Shown here: positions 43,547-52,471 of the stretch, in pieces
Layout: each line of letters opens with the position of its first letter
How positions within the stretch are numbered: the first letter of the stretch is position 1
Position numbers and translations under genes: made by a program
Notes under the pieces: generated by a model
Databases searched by the model: none
Told to the model about the DNA's origin: nothing
What the model saw: only the letters and a program-made list of their open reading frames with translations
NCBI RefSeq assembly: GCF_009939295.1
Contig: NZ_WVIC01000013.1
Location: forward strand, 32,001 to 92,890
From: Petrachloros mirabilis ULC683
GTDB taxonomy: Bacteria; Cyanobacteriota; Cyanobacteriia; Thermosynechococcales; Thermosynechococcaceae
DNA length: 60,890 nucleotides
Reading direction: 5' to 3'

Positions 43547-46500
43547 TCAATGAATTTTGGCTGCTGAAGCCGGGGGTTGCGGGGGAGCCAGGGGGGTGAC
43601 ATCTTTCGGCATTAACCATCTTCCTCCAACCACATACAGTGCCGGTAAAACCACTAACGTGAGGGCGGTCGAGCTAAACAGGCCACCCAGAACCACAATG
43701 GCTAGGGGTTGCAGAATCTCTTGACCGGCGGCGTTACCCAAGGCCAGGGGAATCATCCCCAGGGCTGAGGTGAGGGCGGTCATTAAAATGGCGATCAACC
43801 GTTCACTCGTCCCTTGGCGGATCACCTGGGTGAGGGGCATTCCCTGGCGCAATTTCTGGTTGTAGTTATCAACTAACAGCAGGCCATTGCGAGTGGCCAC
43901 TCCAAACAAGGTGATAAATCCGACCATGGAGGCAACGGAGAGAATACCGCCTGTCAACACAATTGAAACAATGCCACCCACCAAGGCCAGGGGCAGGTTG
44001 ACCAAAATCATCACCATAGCGGGGACAGATTTCACGGCAAAATACATGAGGACTGCGATCGCGCCCAGGGCCAGGGCACCAAAAATGAGGAGATTGCGAC
44101 TGGCACTTTGCTCGGCTTCAAATTGTCCCCCATACCCAATGAAATAGCCCTGGGGCAGGGTGACGGCCTCTGGAATCCGAGTTTGAATATCCTGCACCAC
44201 AGAGCCAAGGTCGCGGCCTGCTACATTGGCTGACACCGTAATCAAGCGAGAGACATTTTCCCGATTAATGGTGTTGGGGCCGGTGCCAAACTCAAGGTTC
44301 GCCACTTGGCCGAGGGGAATCTTTTGGCCGCTGGGGGTATCCACCCCCAAATTGCGGAGGGTCTCTAAGGTATTGCGGCTCTCAGGCTGAAGCCACACCA
44401 GCAGATCAAATAATTGCTGGTCTTGGAGGACTTGGGACACCACACGACCGTTGAGCGCCGTTTCGATCATTTCCGCCAGATGGCCAACAGAAAGACCATA
44501 GCGAGCCGCAGCGGCGCGGTCAAACTGGATTTGCAGTTGCCGAATCGGCACCTGAGGCTCAAGCTGGAGATCAACCACACCTGGGATCGTTTGCATTGTG
44601 GCCTCAACCTCCTGGCCGATGTGACGCAGTTCCGCGAGATCGGGGCCAAAAATTTTAACGGCAATGGCACTGCGCACACCCGATAGCACCTCATCCATGC
44701 GATGGGTAATAAACCCACCCACACTGGCAGCCACCCCTGGCAAGCGATTAAATTCTTGGCGGACTTTCTCAACACTGGCAGCGCGATCGCGCAATCCTAC
44801 CGCACTCAGCTCCACATCCAGGTGACCCAGATTCACCCCCCCGGCATCGGCATCGCCCAAGGCCCGCCCTGCCCGCAGTTGCACGGTATCAAAGCGAGGA
44901 TCCTCCATCAGGGCTTCCTGCATGGCAAATCCCGCCCGATTGGTGGCTTCCAGGGACATACCGGGGTATAGCAACATGGCATTTACCAAAGACGGCTCTC
45001 GAAATTCCGGTAGAAACACCCGTCCCAACGAAGGCAAGATCACGACGGTAGCCACCAAAATAGCCAAGGTCACCGCCAGCACCGCCCGAGCATGGGACAA
45101 GACCCAGCGCAATACCGGACGATACAGCTTTTGGCTGAGGGCGGTCATCCAGGTTTCCTCGCTGGGCAGTGGACATCGAGCCAGCAAAATCGCACACAAG
45201 GCTGGCGACAGGGTCATGGCCACCAGGGTAGAAGACAAAATCGAGACCAAATAGGCCACCCCCATAGGGGCAAAAATCCGCCCCTCGACCCCAGACAGGG
45301 CAAAGATGGGCGCAAAGACCACCGCAATAATGACCGTAGAGAAAATGACGCTGACTCGCACCTCAACCGAGGTGTCATAGACCACCTGCAAGGGGTGGCG
45401 GGGTGAGCCAGCCTGTTGATTGTGGCGCAGACCCCGATAGGCATTCTCCATATCCACAATCGAATCATCAACTACCGAGCCGATGGCGACCGCCAATCCT
45501 CCCAGGGTCATGGTATTGATGCCCTGGCCTAAGAGGTTCAGCACCATCATCCCCACCAACAGGGACAGGGGAATAGCACTGAGCGTAATGATCGCCGTAC
45601 GCCAGTTCATCAAAAACAGCACCAGTACAATGGATACAATCACCGTGCCGTCGCGCAAGGCCGCTAGCACATTCGCCACAGAAGCCTCAATAAAGTTCTC
45701 CTGGCGAAACGTCACCGTGACCCTCACATCCCCAGGCAAGCTGGCTTGACTCTGCGCCATCACCCCCTCAATGGCTTGGGTGACGGTCGGGGTATCAACC
45801 TGGGGCTGCTTGTTGACCACCATGACCACAGCTCGCTCCCCATGGAGGCTGCCATCGCCTCGCTGGAGGGCGGCTCCCCATTGCACGGTGGCCACATCCT
45901 GCAACAGCACAGGCGTTCCCTGGCGAGCGGTGACCACGGCATGGGCTAAATCCGATTGATCTTCAATCCGTCCCAACCCTCGGATCACAAACTCTTGATC
46001 GGGCGTCCTTAAAAAACCGCCAGCGGCATTGCGATTGGCGGCGGCGGCGGCTTCAGTGACCTCAGAGAGTGAGACATTAAACGCCACTAGCCGCTCCGGA
46101 TCGACTAACACTTGATACTGCTGGACATCACCACCATAGACAATCACCTGAGAGACCCCCGGCACGGCCAGCACCGGATTGCGAATATTGCGCTCCACCA
46201 ACTGACGCAGAGCCATCAGAGAAGTCGCCGTCTGCTCATCGGCAGCAGGATCCAGGTTGAAGGCATACATGAGCACCGTTCCCACTGGTGACGTAATCGG
46301 GGAAATGTGCGGCTGTCTCACGCCTTCGGGCAAACTGGCTTGAATTTGCTGCAATCGCTCTGTGACCAGTTGGCGAGCCTGATAAATATCGGTTCCCCAT
46401 CCAAAAATGACTTTCACCAAAGAGATGCTGACGGCTGAAGACGAGCGCACGGTTTCAACCCCAGGTGTCCCGTTCATGGCACTTTCAATGGGGAGGGTAA

Positions 46501-46693
46501 TTAAGGCTTCGACCTCCTCTGGGGCCAGACCGGGAGCTTCCGTTTGAATCTCAACCTGAGGGGGGGCAAAGTCTGGGAAAACATCCAGGGGCATCTGCGT
46601 CAAGTTGTAGACTCCTAGCACCGTGACCAGGATGGCTCCCAGCACCACCAGCCAGCGCTTTACAATTGATTCTTTCAGAATTGCATTGAGCAT
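43547..46693 (-). CDS. heavy-metal RND efflux pump (CusA/CzcA family), probably copper
   Basis: 1048-residue inner-membrane RND transporter, full length, with 12 helices and two large periplasmic loops. The N-terminus (QMPLDVFPDFAPPQVEIQTEAPGLAPEEVE), the charged helix-4 motif GSVVDDSIVDMENAYR and the C-terminal PLALGNAAGQEILQPLAIVVLGGLFSST are typical of the heavy-metal efflux (HME) branch. It should form a tripartite pump with the adaptor encoded 11 bases upstream and an outer membrane channel not present here. The neighbouring DUF305 and CopRS-like genes favour copper over Ni/Co/Zn. It corresponds to CopA of the Synechocystis copBAC set. Confidence 0.88.
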   Translation of the reverse strand: MLNAILKESIVKRWLVVLGAILVTVLGVYNLTQMPLDVFPDFAPPQVEIQTEAPGLAPEEVEALITLPIESAMNGTPGVETVRSSSAVSISLVKVIFGWGTDIYQARQLVTERLQQIQASLPEGVRQPHISPITSPVGTVLMYAFNLDPAADEQTATSLMALRQLVERNIRNPVLAVPGVSQVIVYGGDVQQYQVLVDPERLVAFNVSLSEVTEAAAAANRNAAGGFLRTPDQEFVIRGLGRIEDQSDLAHAVVTARQGTPVLLQDVATVQWGAALQRGDGSLHGERAVVMVVNKQPQVDTPTVTQAIEGVMAQSQASLPGDVRVTVTFRQENFIEASVANVLAALRDGTVIVSIVLVLFLMNWRTAIITLSAIPLSLLVGMMVLNLLGQGINTMTLGGLAVAIGSVVDDSIVDMENAYRGLRHNQQAGSPRHPLQVVYDTSVEVRVSVIFSTVIIAVVFAPIFALSGVEGRIFAPMGVAYLVSILSSTLVAMTLSPALCAILLARCPLPSEETWMTALSQKLYRPVLRWVLSHARAVLAVTLAILVATVVILPSLGRVFLPEFREPSLVNAMLLYPGMSLEATNRAGFAMQEALMEDPRFDTVQLRAGRALGDADAGGVNLGHLDVELSAVGLRDRAASVEKVRQEFNRLPGVAASVGGFITHRMDEVLSGVRSAIAVKIFGPDLAELRHIGQEVEATMQTIPGVVDLQLEPQVPIRQLQIQFDRAAAARYGLSVGHLAEMIETALNGRVVSQVLQDQQLFDLLVWLQPESRNTLETLRNLGVDTPSGQKIPLGQVANLEFGTGPNTINRENVSRLITVSANVAGRDLGSVVQDIQTRIPEAVTLPQGYFIGYGGQFEAEQSASRNLLIFGALALGAIAVLMYFAVKSVPAMVMILVNLPLALVGGIVSIVLTGGILSVASMVGFITLFGVATRNGLLLVDNYNQKLRQGMPLTQVIRQGTSERLIAILMTALTSALGMIPLALGNAAGQEILQPLAIVVLGGLFSSTALTLVVLPALYVVGGRWLMPKDVTPLAPPQPPASAAKIH

Positions 46694-46704
46694 AGGGCAG
46701 TCCT

Positions 46705-48306
46705 TTAGGGCAGCTCCGAAGGCACCTGATGCTCAACTTCGGAACCAGAAGTTGGCGAACCTTCGGATGTGCCCCTGGCGGTCTCTTCTAGGGGGTCAGG
46801 TCGCTCCCGATCTGACCCAAGCATTAGCCCAGAACCACGGCGGCGGCGACGCCCCCAGGCCAGACCTAACCCAAATGTCCCCAGGGCAACACTACTGCTG
46901 ATCGCCAGCCAGTGCCAGCTGCGATCGCTCTCACTGTCCTGGGGCGCTGGGGGGTCTACCTGATCGGACGAGTTGGGGGCAGATCCACCGCGTAAGGACT
47001 GAGCATAGAGCAGTGCCGCCCCCTGGGTAACTACCTGATCCCCCTCAAATAGGCCCTGCTCAATCTCCACTTGATCGCCAGCCACTCGACCCACTTGCAC
47101 CTCCACTGGCTCAAAGGTCTGACCATTTTGCACATAGACCAGCGACTGTCCCTGCTGCTCCACAAGAGCCGATTGCGGGACAGCCAAAACCGCCTGCGGG
47201 GTCTGCTCAGTGAGAATTTCCAGGGTAGCAAACCGACCGGGTTGGAGTTGCTCATCCAGGGGATCGAGGCCAACTTGCACAGGGATCACTCGCTGCTCCC
47301 GCTCAACAGCGGCACCAATCACCTGCACCCGCCCTGAGAAAATGCGGTTGGGGAGTCCGGCCACAGTGATGCGAACAGCTTGGCCAACGGCAACTTGGTC
47401 TAGGTCTTTTTCATAAAGGTCAGCGGTGACCATGACCGATTGCGGGTCAATCAAGGTCATCAAAGTTGCCCCTGCGTCCTGGGCAGACTGACCTAGGGTG
47501 ACTGAGCGCTCGGCCACGACACCCGCAATGGGTGCTAGAACGGTAACCGTGCCATCAGGGTTGGCCGTGGTGTCCAATTGCCGCAGACGCGCTTGGTAGG
47601 CTTGATCACTCATTTCCAGGCGCGATTGGGCAGCATCCAAGGCTGTGTGCGCCCGCCGAAGCTGATTTTCAGCCTCTAGAACTGCCAGACGGCTGCGCGC
47701 TTGTTCGAGGTCAGTCTGAGCCGTCGCCAGTTGCGATTCTGATTCCAATACCTGTCGTCGGGGGATGGCTCCGTTGTCCAGCAGCTCGCGATCGCGCTCA
47801 TAGCGCTCTTGAGCCACATCAAAGGCGGTTTGAGCCTGCCCAATGGCAGCAGTGGCAATCGCTTGCTGCTGTCGAAAATTGGCTTGCGCCAGAGACAAGT
47901 CTGCCTGCGCCTGTTTCAATCCAGCCTCAGCTGCAATTTGCCGCTCAGTTGCATCGGCTCTCAGCGTCACCAATTCCGGGCTGGTCAGTAGCGCCAAGGG
48001 TTGACCCACCTCAACTCGATCCCCTGGCTGCACATACAGGTTTAGAACAGTTCCCCCCGTTGGGTTGGTGACCACAACCTGATGGTTAGGACTCGCTTCA
48101 ACTCGCCCATTAGTCTTGATCCCAAAGGCAAGACGCTGTCGCCGCACTGGCTCAACGCGCATGTCAAGACGGCGGGTTGTCTCTGCATCAACCTCAATGG
48201 ATGTGGTCGATGGTATGAGCGTCCCAGGATCATGAAACTCATCACCATGCCCAGGGTGTGCATTCACCAGACTGGTCGTAGCCAGGAGTAAAGCACCCGT
48301 GAGCAT
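46705..48306 (-). CDS. RND efflux periplasmic adaptor (CusB/CzcB/CopB-like)
   Basis: About 533 residues. The signal peptide MLTGALLLATTSLVNA is followed by a His-rich start HPGHGDEFHD, a likely metal site. Then come the barrel-sandwich half (GGTVLNLYVQPGDRVEVGQPLALL), a long coiled-coil hairpin rich in Ala, Gln and Arg (~100-210), the second half (GTVTVLAPIAGVVAERSVTLGQ), beta-barrel and membrane-proximal domains. A C-terminal hydrophobic segment (WLAISSSVALGTFGLGLAWG) with a basic flank is unusual for the family. I prefer the ATG at 48306, since the open frame upstream (ATG 48450) would place the signal peptide 48 residues in. Confidence 0.86.
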   Translation of the reverse strand: MLTGALLLATTSLVNAHPGHGDEFHDPGTLIPSTTSIEVDAETTRRLDMRVEPVRRQRLAFGIKTNGRVEASPNHQVVVTNPTGGTVLNLYVQPGDRVEVGQPLALLTSPELVTLRADATERQIAAEAGLKQAQADLSLAQANFRQQQAIATAAIGQAQTAFDVAQERYERDRELLDNGAIPRRQVLESESQLATAQTDLEQARSRLAVLEAENQLRRAHTALDAAQSRLEMSDQAYQARLRQLDTTANPDGTVTVLAPIAGVVAERSVTLGQSAQDAGATLMTLIDPQSVMVTADLYEKDLDQVAVGQAVRITVAGLPNRIFSGRVQVIGAAVEREQRVIPVQVGLDPLDEQLQPGRFATLEILTEQTPQAVLAVPQSALVEQQGQSLVYVQNGQTFEPVEVQVGRVAGDQVEIEQGLFEGDQVVTQGAALLYAQSLRGGSAPNSSDQVDPPAPQDSESDRSWHWLAISSSVALGTFGLGLAWGRRRRRGSGLMLGSDRERPDPLEETARGTSEGSPTSGSEVEHQVPSELP

Positions 48307-48430
48307 GACGATTCTTTGACACTGGCAGAGACCTAGCTGAGGAGAAGATCGCAGCTCAGATACTTCAGGCCGATCACTGGCTCCCCCACACCCCTGAGCG
48401 CCCCTCGGCAGAGCCAAGGTAGGCGAGGCT

Positions 48431-49153
48431 CTAAAGTGAAGCTGTTCCATACCAGGCTCGCTGCCACTGCTGCATTTGGGCAATTTCCTGTTCCTGGGCA
48501 GCCATAATTTCCTGGGCTAGAGCCTGAATCTCTGGTCGCTGGGACTTCTCTAGAGCATCCTCAGCCATCACCACAGCACCTTCATGATGGGGAATCATGG
48601 CCTCAATAAAGCGCAAGTCATACTCGTCATCCGCTGGCCCTAGATCCATGGCCATCATCATTGCCTGCCGTTGTTCCTCGGTCATTGGCATCATGTGATC
48701 GCCCTGGGCATGCCAGGCCATCGGTGTTTCAGGCATGTCAGGGTACCATTCCCTGCGCCACTGCTGCATTTGAGCAATTTCTTGTGCCTGGGCGGTGATG
48801 ATCTCTTGAGCCAACTGCTGAATTTCAGGCCGCTGGGACTTTGCCAGGGCATCCTCAGCCATCACCACAGCGCCTTCATGGTGAGGAATCATAGCGTCAA
48901 TAAATCGCAGGTCGTAGGTCTCATCCGCCGGCCCTAGATCCATGGCATGATCCCCATGGTTCATGCCAGAGTGCATGTCACCCATCTGCTCAGACACTTC
49001 CTCTGTGACTGGGGCAGGGGAATTGGGGTCGCTCCCTGCCATTTGAGGAGGGGACGTACAAGCGCTGATCCCCAAACTGAGCCATAGCATGACAAAACCT
49101 GTCGGTCGAGACAGTTTTAGGGGAAATCGATATTCTGGATTCAAGATCATCAC
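48431..49153 (-). CDS. lipoprotein with two tandem DUF305 domains (CopM-like copper-binding protein)
   Basis: 240 residues. A signal with lipobox (LSLGISAC) leads to a Met/His-rich linker (MGDMHSGMNHGDHAM). Two copies of the DUF305 unit follow, nearly identical: DLGPADETYDLRFIDAMIPH and DLGPADDEYDLRFIEAMIPH, each continuing HHEGAVVMAEDAL.KSQRPEI. A second Met-rich linker (DHMMPMTEEQRQAMMMAM) joins them. Synechocystis CopM, a periplasmic copper-binding protein next to copRS, belongs to this family. The Met, His and Asp/Glu clusters fit Cu(I)/Cu(II) binding. A CopR-type operator copy and an R1 element lie upstream. Confidence 0.88.
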   Translation of the reverse strand: MMILNPEYRFPLKLSRPTGFVMLWLSLGISACTSPPQMAGSDPNSPAPVTEEVSEQMGDMHSGMNHGDHAMDLGPADETYDLRFIDAMIPHHEGAVVMAEDALAKSQRPEIQQLAQEIITAQAQEIAQMQQWRREWYPDMPETPMAWHAQGDHMMPMTEEQRQAMMMAMDLGPADDEYDLRFIEAMIPHHEGAVVMAEDALEKSQRPEIQALAQEIMAAQEQEIAQMQQWQRAWYGTASL

Positions 49154-49187
49154 TGAATTTTTGAAAACGTCTATCTATGCCAAAGAC

Positions 49188-49360
49188 CTACGGTGTACAC
49201 ACATCTCTAGTTCTCCGTGTTCCATACTGCATTAGCCCCCCAACCCCCCAAAATTGGGGGGAGAAATCCGAAAGTTAGGACTAGTTCCCCCCAGAATTGG
49301 GGGGCTAGGGGGGCGAGTGCAAAGATTTTGAATTTTTCAAGACTTGTTTGTACACGGTAG
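49188..49360. repeat. MITE-like repeat family R1, copy 3, with 8-bp target duplication
   Basis: A 173-bp element starting CTACGGTGTACACACA and ending TTGTTTGTACACGGTAG, flanked by exact direct repeats CCAAAGAC (49180-49187 and 49363-49370). It shares CAAAGATTTTGAAT, CAAGACTTGT and the paired CCCCCCAGAATTGGGGGG blocks with the copies at 28080 and 34802. It separates the operator repeat at 49400 from the DUF305 gene start at 49153. Confidence 0.88.
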
Positions 49361-49399
49361 ATCCAAAGACTCTTACTCCCAACACCCTGGCATAGAAAT

Positions 49400-49417
49400 A
49401 TGAAATCAGGATGAAAT
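49400..49417 (-). promoter_or_regulatory. candidate CopR operator in front of the DUF305 gene
   Basis: Direct repeat ATGAAAT-CAGG-ATGAAAT with an 11-bp (one helical turn) period. The left unit overlaps the last codon of the sensor kinase gene. The same repeat with the same spacing, within AATATGAAAT-N4-ATGAAAT, occurs at 52104-52121 ahead of the response regulator operon. OmpR-family regulators bind direct repeats of this geometry. Confidence 0.65.
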
Positions 49418-50839
49418 GGCAGAATTAACCGATGACCCTCTAATGGAGCCACCTGGAGAGGGGCAAACCGGACAGGGCAGCCGTAGGGTAAAGGTGCTGC
49501 CCCGATCTATGGCACTGGCAACGGTAAGAGTGCCCTGGTGGGCATGAACAATGGCCTGAGCAATAGCCAGACCCAAACCCGTTCCCGGAGATGCTGCCGG
49601 ATTGGCGCAAGGCTGATTTCGGTTCACCTGATAGAAGCGATCAAAAATCCGTTCTTGATCAACCGGAGCAATACCAATGCCGGTATCTCGAACTTGAACC
49701 ATGGCCTGGTGAGCGGCTTGGGCGAGAACAACCTGCACAGCCCCTCCCGGTGGCGTGTATTTTAGGGCGTTGAGGATTAAATTGCTCAACGCACAACCCA
49801 GTTGGCGTTCATTGCCGATGACGTATAGGGGAGAGGCCACTTCAAGGTGCAGGGTGAGTTTGAGCGCAGCGGCTATTTCTAAAACTGATATTCCCTCAAC
49901 CACATCGCTGAGCAACTCGTTTAAGCAACAGGGTTCGGCTTCCTGAAGCTGTTGTTGCTGATCCATGCGAGCCAGCAACAATAGATCCTGAACCAGGGCT
50001 GCCAGGCGTCGACTCTGGCGTTCCACAGTGGACAGAATGGTCTGAATTTCGGAGGTAAAGCTAGATTGCTGATCACTCACCGACTCAACGGTTGCCAAGA
50101 GTGCTGCTGTAGGAGTTCTGAGTTCATGGGCCGCATCACTGGTAAACTGCTGCATGAGTTGATAAGACCGATAAATGGGTCCCATGGCTCGACCTGCCAA
50201 ACCCCAACCCGCCGTACCAATCAAGAACATGGCCGTTGGCAGTCCCAACCCCAAGACCCATTGCAACATCCGTAGCTCTGTGTCGTAGTGTTGCAAAGAT
50301 TTGCCCACCTGCATCACCCCCCAAGGCCGTCCATCAACGGTTTTTAGAATCAGCGAATGCTGACGATAGCGCAGACGTTGGGTGTTGTTAGAGGTGCTGG
50401 CATGGTTCCAGGAAGACCAGGTTTGCCACCCTTCCAAGGGAGCAATTGGATGCTCTCCAGGAGAGAGACCTAGAAAGGCCAGCCTCCGACCCTGCAAGTC
50501 GAAGAAGTGGAGATAATATTGCCCCTGTTGCGCCAGACCCAGAATATGGCGCGGGCTGGCCTCTGCTACCCAGGCACAGGGCCGATCAACGAGACAAAGA
50601 CCCGGCAGGGTCTCTGGCACCGCTGGGGGAAGCTGGCCTGGTTCGGTGAGCTTGGTCTCCAACTGGTCATGAAGCGTGCCAGCCACTGAAGTTAATTCTT
50701 GTTCAACCGATCGCCAGGCGTTTTGGGTCAGCAGATGCCACACCCCCAATCCACAGAGACCCAGGATGATGCCCATGACCCCGGCATACCACCCCGCTAG
50801 GTGGATGCGTGTATGGCGAAAGAGACGATTAACCTCCAT
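49406..50839 (-). CDS. copS: sensor histidine kinase (CopS-like)
   Basis: 477 residues. Two membrane helices (WYAGVMGIILGLCGLGVWHLL and VLGLGLPTAMFLIGTAGWGL) enclose a ~150-residue periplasmic sensor region. The kinase core is complete: phospho-acceptor box SDAAHELRTPTAALL, N box LSNLILNALKYTPPGG, G1 VRDTGIGIAP, F box IFDRFYQVNR and G2 GTGLGLAIAQAIVH. The ATG at 50839 lies 3 bases after the regulator's stop, so the two are coupled. Position in the locus suggests it senses periplasmic copper; the related NrsS senses nickel, which remains an alternative. Confidence 0.85.
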   Translation of the reverse strand: MEVNRLFRHTRIHLAGWYAGVMGIILGLCGLGVWHLLTQNAWRSVEQELTSVAGTLHDQLETKLTEPGQLPPAVPETLPGLCLVDRPCAWVAEASPRHILGLAQQGQYYLHFFDLQGRRLAFLGLSPGEHPIAPLEGWQTWSSWNHASTSNNTQRLRYRQHSLILKTVDGRPWGVMQVGKSLQHYDTELRMLQWVLGLGLPTAMFLIGTAGWGLAGRAMGPIYRSYQLMQQFTSDAAHELRTPTAALLATVESVSDQQSSFTSEIQTILSTVERQSRRLAALVQDLLLLARMDQQQQLQEAEPCCLNELLSDVVEGISVLEIAAALKLTLHLEVASPLYVIGNERQLGCALSNLILNALKYTPPGGAVQVVLAQAAHQAMVQVRDTGIGIAPVDQERIFDRFYQVNRNQPCANPAASPGTGLGLAIAQAIVHAHQGTLTVASAIDRGSTFTLRLPCPVCPSPGGSIRGSSVNSAISS

Positions 50840-50842
50840 CAA

Positions 50843-51526
50843 TCAGTGAAAGCGGTAGCCCATACCGTAAACTGTTTCAAGGCGATGCTCATGGCCAAGT
50901 TCTGCCAGTTTACGGCGCAACAGACGAATCTGGGCTGCGACCACGTTACTAGTGGGTTCAGCTCCCAAATCCCAAAGTTGAGCCAGCAGTTGTTGGCTGG
51001 TGACGATATGGCCAATGTGAGTCATAAAATATTCCAAAATTTGAAATTCCTTAGAGGTTAGCTCCACGTGCTCAATCCTGCCTGCTGCGACTGTTGAGAG
51101 GATATGCGTTCCGTAGTCCAGCGTTAGGGTATCAACCTGAAGTTGAGCGGGTTGAAACTGGGGGGCACGACGCTGTAAGGCTCTCAGCCTGGCCAGGAGT
51201 TCCTCCATCCCAAAGGGCTTAACCAGATAGTCATCCGCCCCGGCATCTAGTCCTGCCACTTTATCCGCCTGGCTATCCCGAGCAGTCAGGATCAGAATGG
51301 GCAATGAATATTGGTGGACTCGCAGTCTTTGGCACAATTCTAGTCCAGATAGACCTGGCAACATCCAGTCCACCACGGCCAGCGTGTAGGACACATCTGC
51401 CAGAGTTAAGTAATGCCAAGCCTCGGTGCCATCTTGTACCCAGTCAACCACATACTTGTGTTGATGCAGGATCCGGCGAATGGCAGTGCCAAGGTCGGGT
51501 TCGTCTTCAACCAGGAGAATTCTCAT
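50843..51526 (-). CDS. copR: OmpR/PhoB-family response regulator (CopR-like)
   Basis: 227 residues. Receiver domain: acidic pocket LVEDEPD, phospho-acceptor Asp53 in VVDWMLPGLSG, Thr in LTARDS and Lys103 in LVKPFG. A C-terminal winged-helix DNA-binding domain has VELTSKEFQILEYFMTHIGHIVT and VVAAQIRLLRRKLAELGHEHRLETVYGMGYRFH. It is closest in style to the metal-responsive CopR/NrsR/RppA group. The ATG at 51526 is the family start. It should bind the ATGAAAT direct repeats at 52104 and 49400. Confidence 0.9.
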   Translation of the reverse strand: MRILLVEDEPDLGTAIRRILHQHKYVVDWVQDGTEAWHYLTLADVSYTLAVVDWMLPGLSGLELCQRLRVHQYSLPILILTARDSQADKVAGLDAGADDYLVKPFGMEELLARLRALQRRAPQFQPAQLQVDTLTLDYGTHILSTVAAGRIEHVELTSKEFQILEYFMTHIGHIVTSQQLLAQLWDLGAEPTSNVVAAQIRLLRRKLAELGHEHRLETVYGMGYRFH

Positions 51527-51542
51527 TGCCCACTTGATGTAG

Positions 51543-52055
51543 CTAGTCGAACGTCCGAATATAGGCAGTGCCCACCGGAATATCAAAGTCAATTCCCTGA
51601 TGGCGAATCGAAACCGGAAGCATCCAGGTATTACTGTATCGTGGCGATCGCACCCCTTGCAGCGATATTCGGACTATTTGCTCTGACTCAAGGGCTTGTT
51701 CAAAATTCACCTTAATCTGCCGATCTTCTATTTGATAGCTTGAATCAATCAGCTCACCAGATCTATTTTGCACATTAACTCCATTTCGCACTTTGACTCG
51801 ACTTGGAATTGTAATCACCATAGCCTTGATAGGTTTATTTCCCACATGCAGCTTTATACTATAAGTATGATTTAGTGCTTGTGCTACAGCAGGTGAAGCA
51901 AAAGCATCAACTAGGTGTGTAGCTTGACTTTCTGACGGCCTGCCACTTGCAAGACTAGGTTGAGTAACTACACCATGACTCACAATGAAAATCATTAAAT
52001 ACCATAAAATCTTTTTTGGAAATCCGAAGCCATTGCGGAGATATGAAACTTCCAC
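51543..52055 (-). CDS. DUF2808 secreted protein, first gene of the copRS operon
   Basis: 170 residues. The signal peptide is at ~1-37 (KKILWYLMIFIVSHGVVTQPSLASG). A beta-rich domain has YSIKLHVGNKPIKAMVITIPSRVKV, IKVNFEQALESEQIVRISLQGVRSPRYSNTWMLPVSI. The QIVRISLQGVRSPR region is typical of the cyanobacterial DUF2808 family, whose function is unproven. Its stop is 16 bases before copR, so it may report on or modulate the sensor. The start is a GTG at 52055 with AGGAG 11 bases upstream; there is no better ATG. Confidence 0.75.
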   Translation of the reverse strand: MEVSYLRNGFGFPKKILWYLMIFIVSHGVVTQPSLASGRPSESQATHLVDAFASPAVAQALNHTYSIKLHVGNKPIKAMVITIPSRVKVRNGVNVQNRSGELIDSSYQIEDRQIKVNFEQALESEQIVRISLQGVRSPRYSNTWMLPVSIRHQGIDFDIPVGTAYIRTFD

Positions 52056-52103
52056 AAACTTTTCACTCCTATTGATTCAGTATTCTTAGGATAGAGAGTG
52101 AAT

Positions 52104-52121
52104 ATGAAATAAAGATGAAAT
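52104..52121 (-). promoter_or_regulatory. candidate CopR operator in front of the DUF2808-copRS operon
   Basis: Direct repeat ATGAAAT-AAAG-ATGAAAT, 11-bp period, 49 bases upstream of the GTG start at 52055. Identical in unit sequence and spacing to the repeat at 49400-49417; both are preceded by AAT. This suggests autoregulation of copRS and coordinate control of the DUF305-efflux genes. Confidence 0.68.
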
Positions 52122-52208
52122 ATAGCGGTTTACAGATCAATAGAGTACATGGGGTGCGGGGGGCACTGCCCCCACACCCCGTACCTCACTCAGGTGAGAA
52201 CCGCTATA
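52121..52208. repeat. MITE-like repeat family R3, copy 2
   Basis: An 88-bp element with exact 10-bp inverted ends TATAGCGGTT (52121-52130) and AACCGCTATA (52199-52208). The G/C core GGGGTGCGGGGGGCACTG...CCCCCACACCCC is shared with the copy at 13662. It abuts the regulator operator at 52104-52121 and lies between the copRS promoter and the cmr3 remnant. Confidence 0.75.
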
Positions 52209-52261
52209 AATTAAGGTTAAAAACAGCGATCGCACTTAGAATTTCAAGGAAGGGGCAAGCT

Positions 52262-52467
<206 letters not shown>

Positions 52468-52471
<4 letters not shown>

